Shown one piece after another: positions 21,686 through 31,291 of a stretch of 64,000 nucleotides of DNA. Location: contig CM074193.1 of assembly GCA_037179385.1 (NCBI GenBank), positions 43,677,082 through 43,741,081 of the forward strand. The letters run 5' to 3'. Every line of letters begins with the position of its first letter. Positions within the stretch are counted from its first letter, which is position 1. The notes beneath the pieces are model-generated. The model made no database searches. It was not told the DNA's origin and saw only the letters and a list, made by a program, of their open reading frames with translations. This stretch comes from Holothuria scabra (lineage: Eukaryota; Echinodermata; Holothuroidea; Aspidochirotida; Holothuriidae). A program made the translations under genes and the position numbers.

Positions 21686-22924
21686 AGCTGGTATCTCACG
21701 TAGAACAATTCGCACGTTTATTTTTGCGACTATTGCGTATTTCAAAACGCGGCAGTCGCAAAATATTTTTCGCGTCGAAAAAGTTGTCAAGAAAGTCGCA
21801 AAACGTTCGTGCAAAGTTAGTGTGACATTAGTGCGACATTAGTGCGAATTTTGAGCGCATTTGTGGAAATCGACGCTAAAAATTCGCCAAAAGTTCGTGA
21901 GACATTAATGCAACAGTAGTGCGACTGACGTGCTAACATCGCAAACGACGTCTAAATCACCTGCCAGTCTCGCGTCAGTCGCGCGAATGTCGCACTAACG
22001 TCTCACAAACTTTGCGACCAAAATGCGAACGTTTTGCGTATATATTCCAGTTGGACGCCACTTATAAAATCCACAGATTGAAACAATTGAAAATTAGTCT
22101 GAATTTAACTTCTTGACTTGAGTGTTCTTAAACTCCCTATGGCTTTTGTTATAAAAACATCATGTTCTTGAAGGAATTCCACCATAGTCTCCTTGTGGGC
22201 CTCAGTCCAGCTCTAGCTGGATGTGGTACCGACAGACTCGTCATCACCCTGAGTATCATCAGCAACAGGAACACCATCATCTCCTCCTTCGCCCGAACCG
22301 GCAGGCACTAATTCAGCCGCAGCAGTCACCCTCCTCTGTTTCTTCTTGGCAGGCATGAAGGCTGACTAACCGTGGCACGCACAATGGACATAAACGATAG
22401 CTGTAATATTACCAGTTTAATATAGGTCTATCCAAACAGACAGCGCTACTTGGCCGGTCGTATTGTGACCCCGTAACGTGCGTATTCAGCTGTGTACGTG
22501 CGACATATGCACGTCATACGCGAGTATGTTTCACGTCCAAACATGACCTTCAAACAGTCGCGAAATATTAGCACTAACTTCGTACTAACTTCGCGCTAAT
22601 TTCGCAATAACTTCGCACTAATGTCGTGCGAAAAGAAGAGCAAATCCGACCCAGTTAGGATTCACAAAACGGGCGACGTTAGTGCGATGTTAGTGCGACA
22701 TTAGTGATAACGCTTTGCGAACACTTTGCTAACATCTCACGTTTGAGCCTTCGCAAATTAGTCGCAGAAAATTTTGAACATGTTCAAAACTGCTTGCGAA
22801 GCTTTTGCGACCTCTGCGAATTGCTCGACAGACGTGCGACAGTTTTGCTAACATTTTGCGAATCACGCGAATTTTAGTCGCAAACCGGTCGCAAACCGTA
22901 CGCGTTCTTCGTGAGATACCACCT
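21686..22924 (-). mobile_element. PIF/Harbinger-like element nested in the CAGTGGCGTCACC element
   Basis: A 1,239-bp element with inverted ends AGCTGGTATCTCACGTAGAAC-type (left) and its inverse (right), flanked by TAA on both sides (21,683-21,685 and 22,925-22,927). A 3-bp TWA duplication is typical of PIF/Harbinger. Copy 1 near 4,390-4,415 shows the uninterrupted host sequence. Both subterminal regions are dense in short GCGAA and AGTGCGACATTAGTGCGA motifs in both orientations, possibly transposase-binding arrays. A broken Myb/MADF-like frame lies in the centre. Confidence 0.75.
22090..22356 (-). pseudogene. Myb/MADF-like protein remnant of a Harbinger-type element
   Basis: It starts at ATG (22,356 reading down) with a lysine-rich start (MPAKKKQRRV) and an acidic low-complexity linker. 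A TAG stop at codon 48 is followed by SWTEAHKETMVEFLQEHD, a trihelix/MADF-type helix pattern found in the second protein of PIF/Harbinger elements. A frameshift after EHDVF then leads into YNKSHREFKNTQVKKL. The DDE transposase partner is absent. Stop, frameshift and the small size of the domain show a non-functional deletion derivative. Confidence 0.5.
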
Positions 22925-23048
22925 TAACTAAAGAAGGCATATCGTTTTTTAAAAATCTCAAATCTCATTGGGGGGGGGGGCACACAGGGGGCAAACAATT
23001 TTTCAGGGGGGAACGTGCCCCCCTGGTGCACCCTTGGTGACGCCACTG

Positions 23049-23519
23049 AGGAGAGCCTCTTTTCATAGGCGTTGAATAACATTATCCCCCAGAAAGATGT
23101 AATGCTAAGCATTCCCGCAGGGAGTAGGTTACATGCAAACAGCCTATTTCTTGGGAAGCCGCTTCTGAAATTCAAAGCCGTCCTGCGGTCAGTTTTGTTT
23201 ACTTCAGTCCGAGAATGTAACGTTCAAATCTCGACGTGGGCCCGCCTTAGCATGATGTCGTTTAGATTAACACCCCTTGACATCATACATCGCCACGACA
23301 TTAGCGCGTGGGAAAGAATTTCTGATACCAGCGTCTCAAGTTACCTGACTTTTACACTACTTTCCTGAATTTGACGCAAGCAGTTTTCGTCGTTGTTTTG
23401 GTTACAAGTTCTTTTATAGGCTAAATATTTACAGACAAAAAAAAAAGAAAATCAACGAAAGGTCTTTCAGTGGTTCTCTACGCTGCTGGATGAAGTGAAT
23501 AAGAGGAAAAAATCTATCA
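23049..23519. other. No gene recognised
   Basis: A 98-codon open frame at 23,072-23,368 overlaps a transposon end and has no recognisable domain, so I treat it as chance. Confidence 0.3.
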
Positions 23520-24275
23520 AATTCGGATCACGGAAAAGGTGGTTTTAATAGAAAATTCAAAATGGCCGTCGGTCGTCATTTTGAAAATGAGAAAATGTTA
23601 AATAACTGTCGCCAGATGAACTGGAGTGATGCCAAAACTGCCGATTCCAACTATTTCTAACATGTTAAATGCACTGGATTAAACCTGATGTTTCTTTGGC
23701 ATCATTTCAACACCTAAATCCAAGATGGTGGCTGCCCGCCATTTTGAAAAAGATGAAATGTTATATTAGTGGCACCAGATAAGTTAGAGTGATTAGAAAG
23801 TGCCGATTCTGACTATTTCTTACATGCCAAATTTACTGGAGTAAGCCTGATGTAGCTTTGGTATCATTCCAACCCCTTAATCCAAGATACATGCAACTGG
23901 CCGCCATTTCGAAAATGATGAAATGTTATATAACTGGCACCAGATGTACTGGAGTCTGGAGTGATCAGAAAATGTCGATTTCAACTATATCTAACATTAT
24001 AAATGCACTGGAGAAAACTTGATGTACCTTTGGTATCATTCCATCACCTAGATCCAAGATGGCGGATGTCGGCCAGTTTGAAAACGATAAAATGTTATGT
24101 AACTGGCACTTGATGAGTTGCAGTGATGACTAAAGTGTCAATTTTGACTACTTTATTATGGCAAATTTACTGGAGCAAGCATGATGTAGCTTTGGTATCG
24201 ATCATTTAACTCCTTAATCCAAGATAGCAGCTGTCCGCCATTTTGAAAAAAAAAATAAAGTGTCGTATGTTTACA
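23520..24275 (+). repeat. Satellite-like tandem repeat, about 170-bp unit
   Basis: Four to five diverged units, each with a phrase like ATCCAAGATGG, GCCGCCATTTTGAAAA, ATGAAATGTTATAT, GGCACCAGAT, CTGGAGTGAT and TGGTATCATT in constant order. Units begin near 23,560, 23,720, 23,885, 24,055 and 24,225. Related units in the opposite orientation lie at 38,870-39,290 and 39,830-39,920. No coding content. Confidence 0.75.
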
Positions 24276-24779
24276 GCTAGAGTGCACTGGTTAACTTCCA
24301 CACTTAACAGTGTCAAATTTCTACTACGTCTCAGATGATCAATTTGCTCGAGTGACTTTTAAGAAGAAGAATCCCTCCTCATCTGCGTCGATTACTGCGT
24401 TGGTTACTATAAACCGTCAGTTTAAAGACACTGTCAGTTTAAACCATCAACATATTGGATGCAATTAGCCAGAACCAGGTGCTCTGATATAGCCTCTCTA
24501 TGCAAAGTTTTGTTACAACAACTTTGATTTGTTATTTTCAGGCCATAGCAAATGATTAATAGTCTCATTGCATATCTTGACTAGTAAATAACGCCCTTCA
24601 GGTACAGTATATTGGTCAATATTTGATCAGCAAGACGGATACGGTAGGACTAGGTGATATCATGTCAACAACTGAAAGGCTTAACTCACACCTTGAAACT
24701 TACTAAACGGTCCCTGTTAAATCAGATAAACTTATTCTTCATTACTGTCATTAGGTTCAGGGAAGCAGGGAAGCCCGTA

Positions 24780-25290
24780 TAGAACATGCGAGGCAATGCC
24801 TCTACGAAATACCAAATAATATCCACTGCATGCACCCCTCGGCAACCTCTTTATACTCATCCTAACAAGAAATTGGTTTGTAACTGTAAATGTTACCTAC
24901 AAAATTGGGTGCGTCAAGAGGGAGGCAAATATGAGACATTTTCATGTACTAACTTGAAAAACAAAATACTGACTGATTATAGAAACATTCGCTGGTTTCG
25001 CTATTGAGACGACATTCTCTCTTTTTTTAACATCCCGGAACTCTCTGCACTAGTCTAGTAAATAAAATGAATAAAATTTATGCCTCTGTTTAATTTACAT
25101 GGAGGCGTCCTACAAATCGGCTACATATTTAGACCTCACTATATTGATATTCAAATTCAAGAACTTTGAAACCCAAAGGTGGCTGAACACCAAAGTCTAC
25201 ACAAAGCCAACAGAAACCTATTAAATTGATAGGACTTCCGTTCACCGATCGCCACATGTAAAGGCATTTCTATATTGATGTAGGGGATGA
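24780..25290 (+). pseudogene. Penelope-like element reverse transcriptase remnant
   Basis: The frame reads ILTDYRNIRWFRY, then TGA, then DDILSFFNIPELSALV. This is the RT motif C region in which the residue between Y and DD has become a stop (about 25,005). After a further frameshift it continues with TYLDLTILIFKFKNF and LNTKVYTKPTETY, then (after a stop) DRTSVHRSPHVKAFLY. FLDLT-like and KPT(D/E)TY blocks in that order mark Penelope-type RTs. The upstream RT and downstream GIY-YIG parts are not seen. It is dead and truncated. Confidence 0.6.
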
Positions 25291-26759
25291 AAGCTGATCG
25301 AGCAGCATTACTGCCGCCCCTTCAGCAAAAGAGGTGTGATATTGAAATTCTGTCAGCTTACTGGTGTGTGCGTTTTTTGACCCGAAACGAGAGTAAACCC
25401 GGGAGGGAAGGATTAAGATGAGAATTAGAGGTTAAAGGGCAAGAGCAGTCATCCCAAACTGAAGAAGTGTAGTAGACTGTCCAGTTTCATGATTGGCTGT
25501 TGGGAGTCATGCGCCAATGCTTTTTCTCTTCAAATGTGAAATTTACCAGAAACAACTGCTTGGTTTACCTTGAATATGCAATAGTACAGTCATAAAATGT
25601 GATAAAAGATACTTTGAAGAGAAATAAGATGAAAATTGAGTTATTTGGTCTTTTCTTCAAAATAAGTGGGGGGACTGCTCTTTACCTTTAAAGGGGGGAG
25701 AGGGACTTCAGAGAGTAGGTTGTTGTTATAGCGTGAGACAGCGGAATACAGCGGATAAAATTAGGATTAGGAGTAGTAGCTAGAATAGTAAGGATTGTAA
25801 GAGTGGGAAACTTAGACTACACGGTTTGAGCTACAAAGGCGAATCAGGGGTTTCAGTAAGTTTATTGATCTCATTCCAGTCTCTACAATCAAGGCAATCA
25901 AGCGGTGAGCGAATTTAATTGTTCGACGTGTTGGCTGTTAGATATACGTCAATTGCGTTTCTAGCATTGATATCAGAGGTCATAACTTTCTTTATTAATC
26001 GAAGCCTCTAACTTCGATTATTGGATTTGCTCAGTTTTTCAAGTGAACTCGTGCCTTCTTTCTTGTCTCGGCGTATGAATATCTCCAGTGTGATGCTACT
26101 CTATATACACACGAACAATACTAACATTATACGGCATTTCATCTGCCACGCAGTTATTTTGACTTTTTCATGAAGTGGAAATTTCGACTATTTCCCCGAT
26201 TTCACCAACTTGACGGTGTTCCAATAAAATAATCAGCCTATTTGAGGCATGTAGGAAGTCTTCTTTTCGAAGAACGATAAGTCGGTACCCAGTTCTATTG
26301 ACTCTCTTCGTATACTTGATTTGATCACTCATTAAATAGTCCCAGACTTGAACGCCGCTACGCAGACTAACGCTGGTACTCCACGACCACACCATCGAAA
26401 ATCCTCGCTGATTTAACACTCTTGTCAACCGCTACAAGTCCGTTGGAACGTCTTAGCTTAATCTGCGCAAGTGCAAATGCCCAATCTGAGGTAGAAACAT
26501 CTTACAGCCCATCTGTTGCCTGCGTAAAGGTACGTTCCTGACACAACGGTGAAAGTTGTGTTGGCGGCAAAACTTTTTTTCTCTTAGAATGTGAGCATGG
26601 TAGGCCGTTTGCTCATTTTTGTATAGCACTTAATATTTATTCGATCGAGGCTTGGAATCAAGTGGTGCAATATTGGGCTCAATTTCGTTTCTTTTCAGAC
26701 CAGTACTTCCATCAGTACTTACCTGAAAGTACAAATCGTCTAGTTCTATTAGAGTTTAA
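25291..26759. other. No gene recognised
   Basis: It contains an 86-codon minus-strand frame (26,168-26,428) with no domain I recognise, lying downstream of the minus-strand LINE remnant. It could be part of that LINE's decayed 3' region. The rest is AT-rich without structure. Confidence 0.3.
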
Positions 26760-27094
26760 TGATAATTATCTTTCATAAAGGGTGGTGCAAATGCTGTTTT
26801 GAGAACCGTTTTTGTAGCAACACAACGCGGAATGTTAAAAGGCCAGCGGATAGCTGAATTCTTTCGAGTTTAGACCAGTTTGATTTATTTGTAGTTAAAT
26901 AAGAAATGCTGCCGTATTTAAATATTGTCCTAAGAAAAGCGTACTAAAGTTTCATGCAGTTATGGGGAGACATATGGGGGTTAAGAAAAACATTTTGTAA
27001 AATTTTGAGTTGCTGCCAAGCCCTGAGTGCAATCGTTTTTATATGACCGGTGAGAGTAAGGTTTTCATCAAGAGTAATACGGTGACCTTGAAAT

Positions 27095-27965
27095 TTAGCC
27101 TTTTTGGTTTCCCGAAAGGGAAAACCTATGGACTGATGCAGACAAGACTTTTGCAAAACATGTGTAGGATCGTTCTTTTAGGTGTTGGCATATACTATGA
27201 CTCATCTACTTCCTTGGCATTGGTGCACAAGTCCTACGCGACCACATATATTGTTACATATATTGTTCACTGTCTGAAGCCAACGACCGGCTTTTATCGA
27301 AAGTTGGTTTGATGAATAAGCCAGACAAGACCATTCATAACGTGGGCAATTGTATGTGCTCTGTTTCTAGGAAAAAAAATTGCAAATAACAAAAGAATTC
27401 AAACACTTTTTATTCAGTTTGATTCGTTTTATGGATATAATGATAACAGATTTTTACTCCATGGTTTAAACTCTGAGGAACAGCAACTTTTGACGAGAAA
27501 AATATTTTTACCTTCTTTGAAATTGGACATTGAGTTACGTTATATATAGGTATCTATCGAGTTTCAAATAAGAATAAGAACGTATGGAAGCCGAGCAAAA
27601 GCTTACAGAAGAAGCATATGCTTTACTACTTTGGGGGAAGCCATCGTTCCCCGGCTTTTCACCGGGGTTTTGTAGAAAACATGAAATATTCCACACAGTG
27701 TCCTTGAAACCTGTCCCAATAACTTTTCCTAACTCAACATATCTCATTTTTAAGATTGGTTACTTTTGTTAAAAAATACCGCTGCTTTTCAACAAAGCCA
27801 CAAAAAGTTATGTTAAGTGGGCACGTTGTCTCTGATTCGTTTTGCCTTTCTTTGTCTTTCCGTTGTCTTTGAAATTTTATATTGTGGGAATGTTTAAATA
27901 TTTTCGCCTGTTGCCTAGATCAAGCATTACCCTTCACCACGTTGAGTACAACCACCACTGTTGGT
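27095..27965 (-). repeat. Interspersed repeat R2, copy B, inside the LINE remnant
   Basis: Reverse complement of most of 405-1,575. It separates the LINE catalytic motif from the downstream LINE segment, so it probably inserted into the LINE. Alternatively, the LINE segment adjoining its end is part of R2. No inverted ends or target duplication found. Confidence 0.6.
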
Positions 27966-28532
27966 TAATATTTCCTGCAGCGGGGTATGCCAAAGGGCAA
28001 TGTCGTCTGGGAATTGAACTAGATTACATTGATTATTTGGGAGAGAAGGGATATCACTCACGTAAATGATAAAAAGAAGGGGGGACTTAAAACAGAACCC
28101 TGATGGGTGCTTCCTTCAAGGTAAATCGTTTTAGAGTAAATATCCCTGTAGTAAAGGTTCATTTTCCCGTGTGAAAGCAAGAATGATATCAATTTAACTA
28201 ATCTGGGAGGGGGGGGGGGTGTTAAGTAGACTTAGTTTATATTTTAATCCGTTATGCCAGATCTGATTTTCTGCATTCAAGAAATATTGCCAAAGTTGTT
28301 TTTTGGTTCTTAATCAATTTTTATACTTTCCGTTATTTTAAATAGGTTATTTGTAGTGCTTTTATCCTTCCGGAATAAGCATTGCTTAACAGTAAAAAAG
28401 TTTGTTCCTTCTAAATGATCCTTAAGTCTGGTTGTGATAATTAGTTTCAAAACGTTTCCCAGTACACGGCAAAAGGGCTGATTAGTCTATAGTTTTCAGG
28501 CAGTTTGTGGTTCTTGTTGGGCTTAGGTATAA

Positions 28533-29200
28533 TGTTACGGCTTGGTCGCAATTCAGACCAATAACAGCGAAAGACCACAGAAGAGCGAGATTAAAATCAA
28601 CAACTTAATTATTATTCACCTCTTACTTCCTTAAATTTACAACAATTAATCTTAAATCTACTTACAATCTTTTACAGCTTAAGGTATCACTCTTTGTCCA
28701 AGGGGTAGTGTTGTTAGCGTCGATTGTACAGCAGCACAGCGTAGGACTCGGTTCCGCGAAGGCAGGATGAAGACTATTGATCGGTAAATGGCGACACAAT
28801 TACAGCGTTAGGCGGCGAAGCAGACGTCTGGTTTCTGTATTATCAGTGTATCTTCCGTTCTCTTCTCCCCCGTCACACTGCTTGCATGACCTTTTATATA
28901 TCTGGTAGTTCTTCCAGAAAAGTCTGGAATTCACTCTAATGGAAACGTCTCGTTTGATCTCGTACAAAACGAACAGCGAACGTTCTGGGCTCAGTAACCC
29001 AAAATCACAAGTTGGCTATTATTAGGCCATTACATCATACAGTAGTTTCCAGTAGGTGATCGCACATTCTCATAACTGTGCGAATGTTCTCTGGGGTTAC
29101 CCGTTGAATATGCTCGAGAGACAACACCGATGCTAGCACTTTCTAGAACTTTTCACTCGCTCGTCCGAGGATTCAATCTGGTTGATGTCGTCTCGTAACA
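28533..29200. mobile_element. Solo LTR inserted in the LINE remnant
   Basis: A 668-bp sequence beginning TGTTACG and ending CGTAACA, flanked by ATAA on both sides (28,529-28,532 and 29,201-29,204). Removing it and one ATAA restores continuity of the minus-strand LINE frame across the junction. A TATA-like TTTATATAT lies at about 28,893. A 4-bp duplication and TG...CA ends fit a Ty3/gypsy-type LTR left by recombination between two LTRs. Its full-length parent is not in the window. Confidence 0.85.
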
Positions 29201-29850
29201 ATAAGTGTAGTTTTATATATTTTACATTAACTTGGAAAATAGCCATAGTTAAAAAGAACAGAAAAGAATTTAGCTAGGACCTCAAAATAAGAGACAGGGC
29301 AATGTCTGAGCATTTGATAAGTTATTGGTCAATGCCCGGGGATGAGTAGTTTGGAAAGCTCTTAAGTATATTCAGTATTTCATCGGTAGTAACTGGGTGA
29401 GCTAGTTCATAGTCAATGTTTTGATCGTCCTCAGCTCATGAAAGTTGGGGCTCTAATTCTGGTGGTTTTGAGTAGTATAGAGTTCAACTCTTTCTTAGAC
29501 TGTCCGTCATTTTTATCATGGTTGGGAGTCTGGAAGATTTCGGTAAGAGAGTTTTCAAAACACTTAACTTGATCCCGTGGGTCTATAATAGTGTCCTTCT
29601 TTTTATTAACAAAGTTAGTAAATTTTCTTTGACCAACCGCAGAAGGATTAGTAATCTTTTAACTGTAGTACAAAATCTCCGAGTGTTACTATTGTTATTT
29701 TAATTGACACAAGGGTTGACTCAATTTCGCATATTTTGAAGTTTAATTTCTTTCTTAATTCTGTATTTAAGATGGTTAACTTGTCGCTCAATATTAACAT
29801 TTCTGGTTACTTAATCCTTAACTTATTTGATGTTGGCGAGCCTCTAAAAT

Positions 29851-31004
29851 CGTCTTCAACCTCGTCCTATAGAGTGATTTCACCTACGTCAAAAGCCCCT
29901 CTTTTGACGGGTATACGCATTTAGTGTAGCTAGCTGAGAAGCAGCTGACGACCCAATGTGAGAGTGTTGCAGTAAGGCAGTATTGATTTTTTCCCGGCAG
30001 TGGGCGCGGTCTCCCAGCTGTGACGTGACGTGAAAGCACTCTATAAGACTTATCCCACCAGTCATCCATGCTTTATGTATTCATGCTTTCTCAAACTGGC
30101 CTGGTGGCTCCTCAATTCAGTAATAAAAACATCCAGTCAGTTGGAATTTCGGACCATGACACTTCCTAAATATGAGACCCTATAGAGAGGTGGCCCTGTC
30201 TACTGATAAGCACTGGGAAATATTAACTTTCATATTAATATGGAAATTAGATAGGGTTAAAGGTCAAATCTTGTACCCGATATTTAAAAATAAAGGCCAC
30301 AGTTAAAATTGCTACTTCTCTAAAAGTTCCTGATTTATAGAGAGTGCCTGGGATTTTCAGATACATAATATCATTGTCATTCAGGACAACCGAATGGGAT
30401 TTAGTAAAGAAAAACAATTTCGTGTTGCTATGCAACCGAGGTCAAATTTTGATAGATTGTTTCCGCTTGTTAAGTTCACCCCAAAGAACTGAAAAGCAGT
30501 GCAAAACCTTTTGTTGCAAGTTTTTGAGGTTCAGGCCATTTTTGGCATAAATTGACCCGTCTATTAGCCTACCCAAGACGAAGAGAACTGAAAGTAACAA
30601 GCCTATTATTCAAGTCACTAAACTTGCTAAAATCAGATGACATTATCAAACATGCACTTATCGTCTCGTTTATGACTCCCTTCCTCCAACACTGTTCACC
30701 TTTTCAGTCAATTTGTTAGTTATTTAATCGGCACATCAATACAAATGTGTAATAAAGTGTACTTAATCTCGATAAAAAATCCAAACTTAAATTTATTTTA
30801 ATTTTAAGTATTGCTTAAGTTGAAGTTTGATCTCTCTTCAGTCTCCTTTTACGACAGGCAGGAAATACCGTGGGCATATTCTACAAATTTCAGCCTACAG
30901 TGGACCTTTTCAGTCAAAACAGTTTATAAAGGTCACTAAAGAACTTTTACTTTGTTTGGTCATAAGGACCAACCTTCAAATAAAACTCACATTGGGCAAG
31001 TTAA
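29851..31004. other. Mostly non-coding; possible decayed exon at 30,838-31,004
   Basis: At 30,838 a pyrimidine-rich tract ending CTTCAG precedes a frame reading SPFTTGRKYRGHILQ. About 60 bp of it resemble the minus-strand frame at 43,050-42,990 (WPVTPSGKYRGRILQ), which is also preceded by a CTTCAG site. It runs open into the gypsy 5' LTR. The rest of the interval shows nothing recognisable. Confidence 0.3.
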
Positions 31005-31274
31005 TGTAAGAAGTTGTATTTATAATTAGTCCCGGTAAATCCTACTCACAGGTGACCCATATCTTACAGCCATCGAATTTGCATAACACACGTAACAGGA
31101 TGCCAAATAGCTATGAGATTGAGCTCACTCAGGTGTGTCATAAAGACCCTGGGTGTAGCCCGGAATGACACTTCAAATACAGATCGCTTTCGTACCTCAG
31201 CCAGGTCAGTTCGAGTTATCTTTTACCTTCTCGTTTCTTTTCTCTTATTGCTTTTCGCCGGTCTCGCTATTACA
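31005..31274 (+). repeat. 5' LTR of the gypsy element
   Basis: 270 bp, starting TGTAAGAAGTTG and ending CTCGCTATTACA. It differs from the 3' LTR by only about five substitutions. The start and end give the short inverted TGTAA/TTACA typical of LTRs. Confidence 0.95.
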
Positions 31275-31277
31275 TTT

Positions 31278-31291
31278 TGGTGGCAGCGGTG
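31278..31291 (+). promoter_or_regulatory. Primer-binding site for tRNA-Leu
   Basis: TGGTGGCAGCGGTG is the complement of CACCGCTGCCACCA, the 3' end (with CCA) of metazoan tRNA-Leu of the AAG/TAG type. It lies 3 bases after the LTR. First-strand cDNA synthesis would start here. The same primer is used by the LTR element at 44,761. Confidence 0.85.

Larger units (their letters stand above)
19800..23048 (-). mobile_element. TIR transposon family CAGTGGCGTCACC, full copy with two nested insertions
   Basis: Perfect inverted ends CAGTGGCGTCACC (19,800) and GGTGACGCCACTG (ending 23,048). Once the two inserts (20,019-21,003 and 21,686-22,924) are removed, the remainder is colinear with copies 1 and 2 read on the minus strand. 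It includes GC-rich GGTCCAGGGGCGAAGCC-type blocks and the TCAGCCGGATCC units. No transposase frame is left, so it is non-autonomous. No clear target-site duplication flanks it. Confidence 0.75.
26760..29850 (-). mobile_element. Jockey/I-like LINE remnant, split by R2 and a solo LTR
   Basis: Read on the minus strand in order: a linker region (NKKKDTIIDPRDQVKCFENS, about 29,600); VTTDEILNILKSFPNYSSPG (about 29,380); IPKPNKNHKLPENYRL (about 28,510, after the solo LTR); LGNVLKLIITTRLKDHLEG; HQGSVLSP and FIIYVSDIP (about 28,100-28,040); and PDDIALWHT (about 27,985), the FADD catalytic motif with A changed to P. After R2 follows FQGHRITLDENLTLTGHI and downstream RT/thumb-like sequence to about 26,760. 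Multiple stops and frameshifts. The endonuclease domain was not identified. Clade assignment is tentative. Confidence 0.7.

Noticed and set aside
26168..26428. 86-codon minus-strand frame downstream of the LINE remnant
   Set aside because: No recognised motif; it may be decayed LINE 3' sequence but cannot be supported as a gene.
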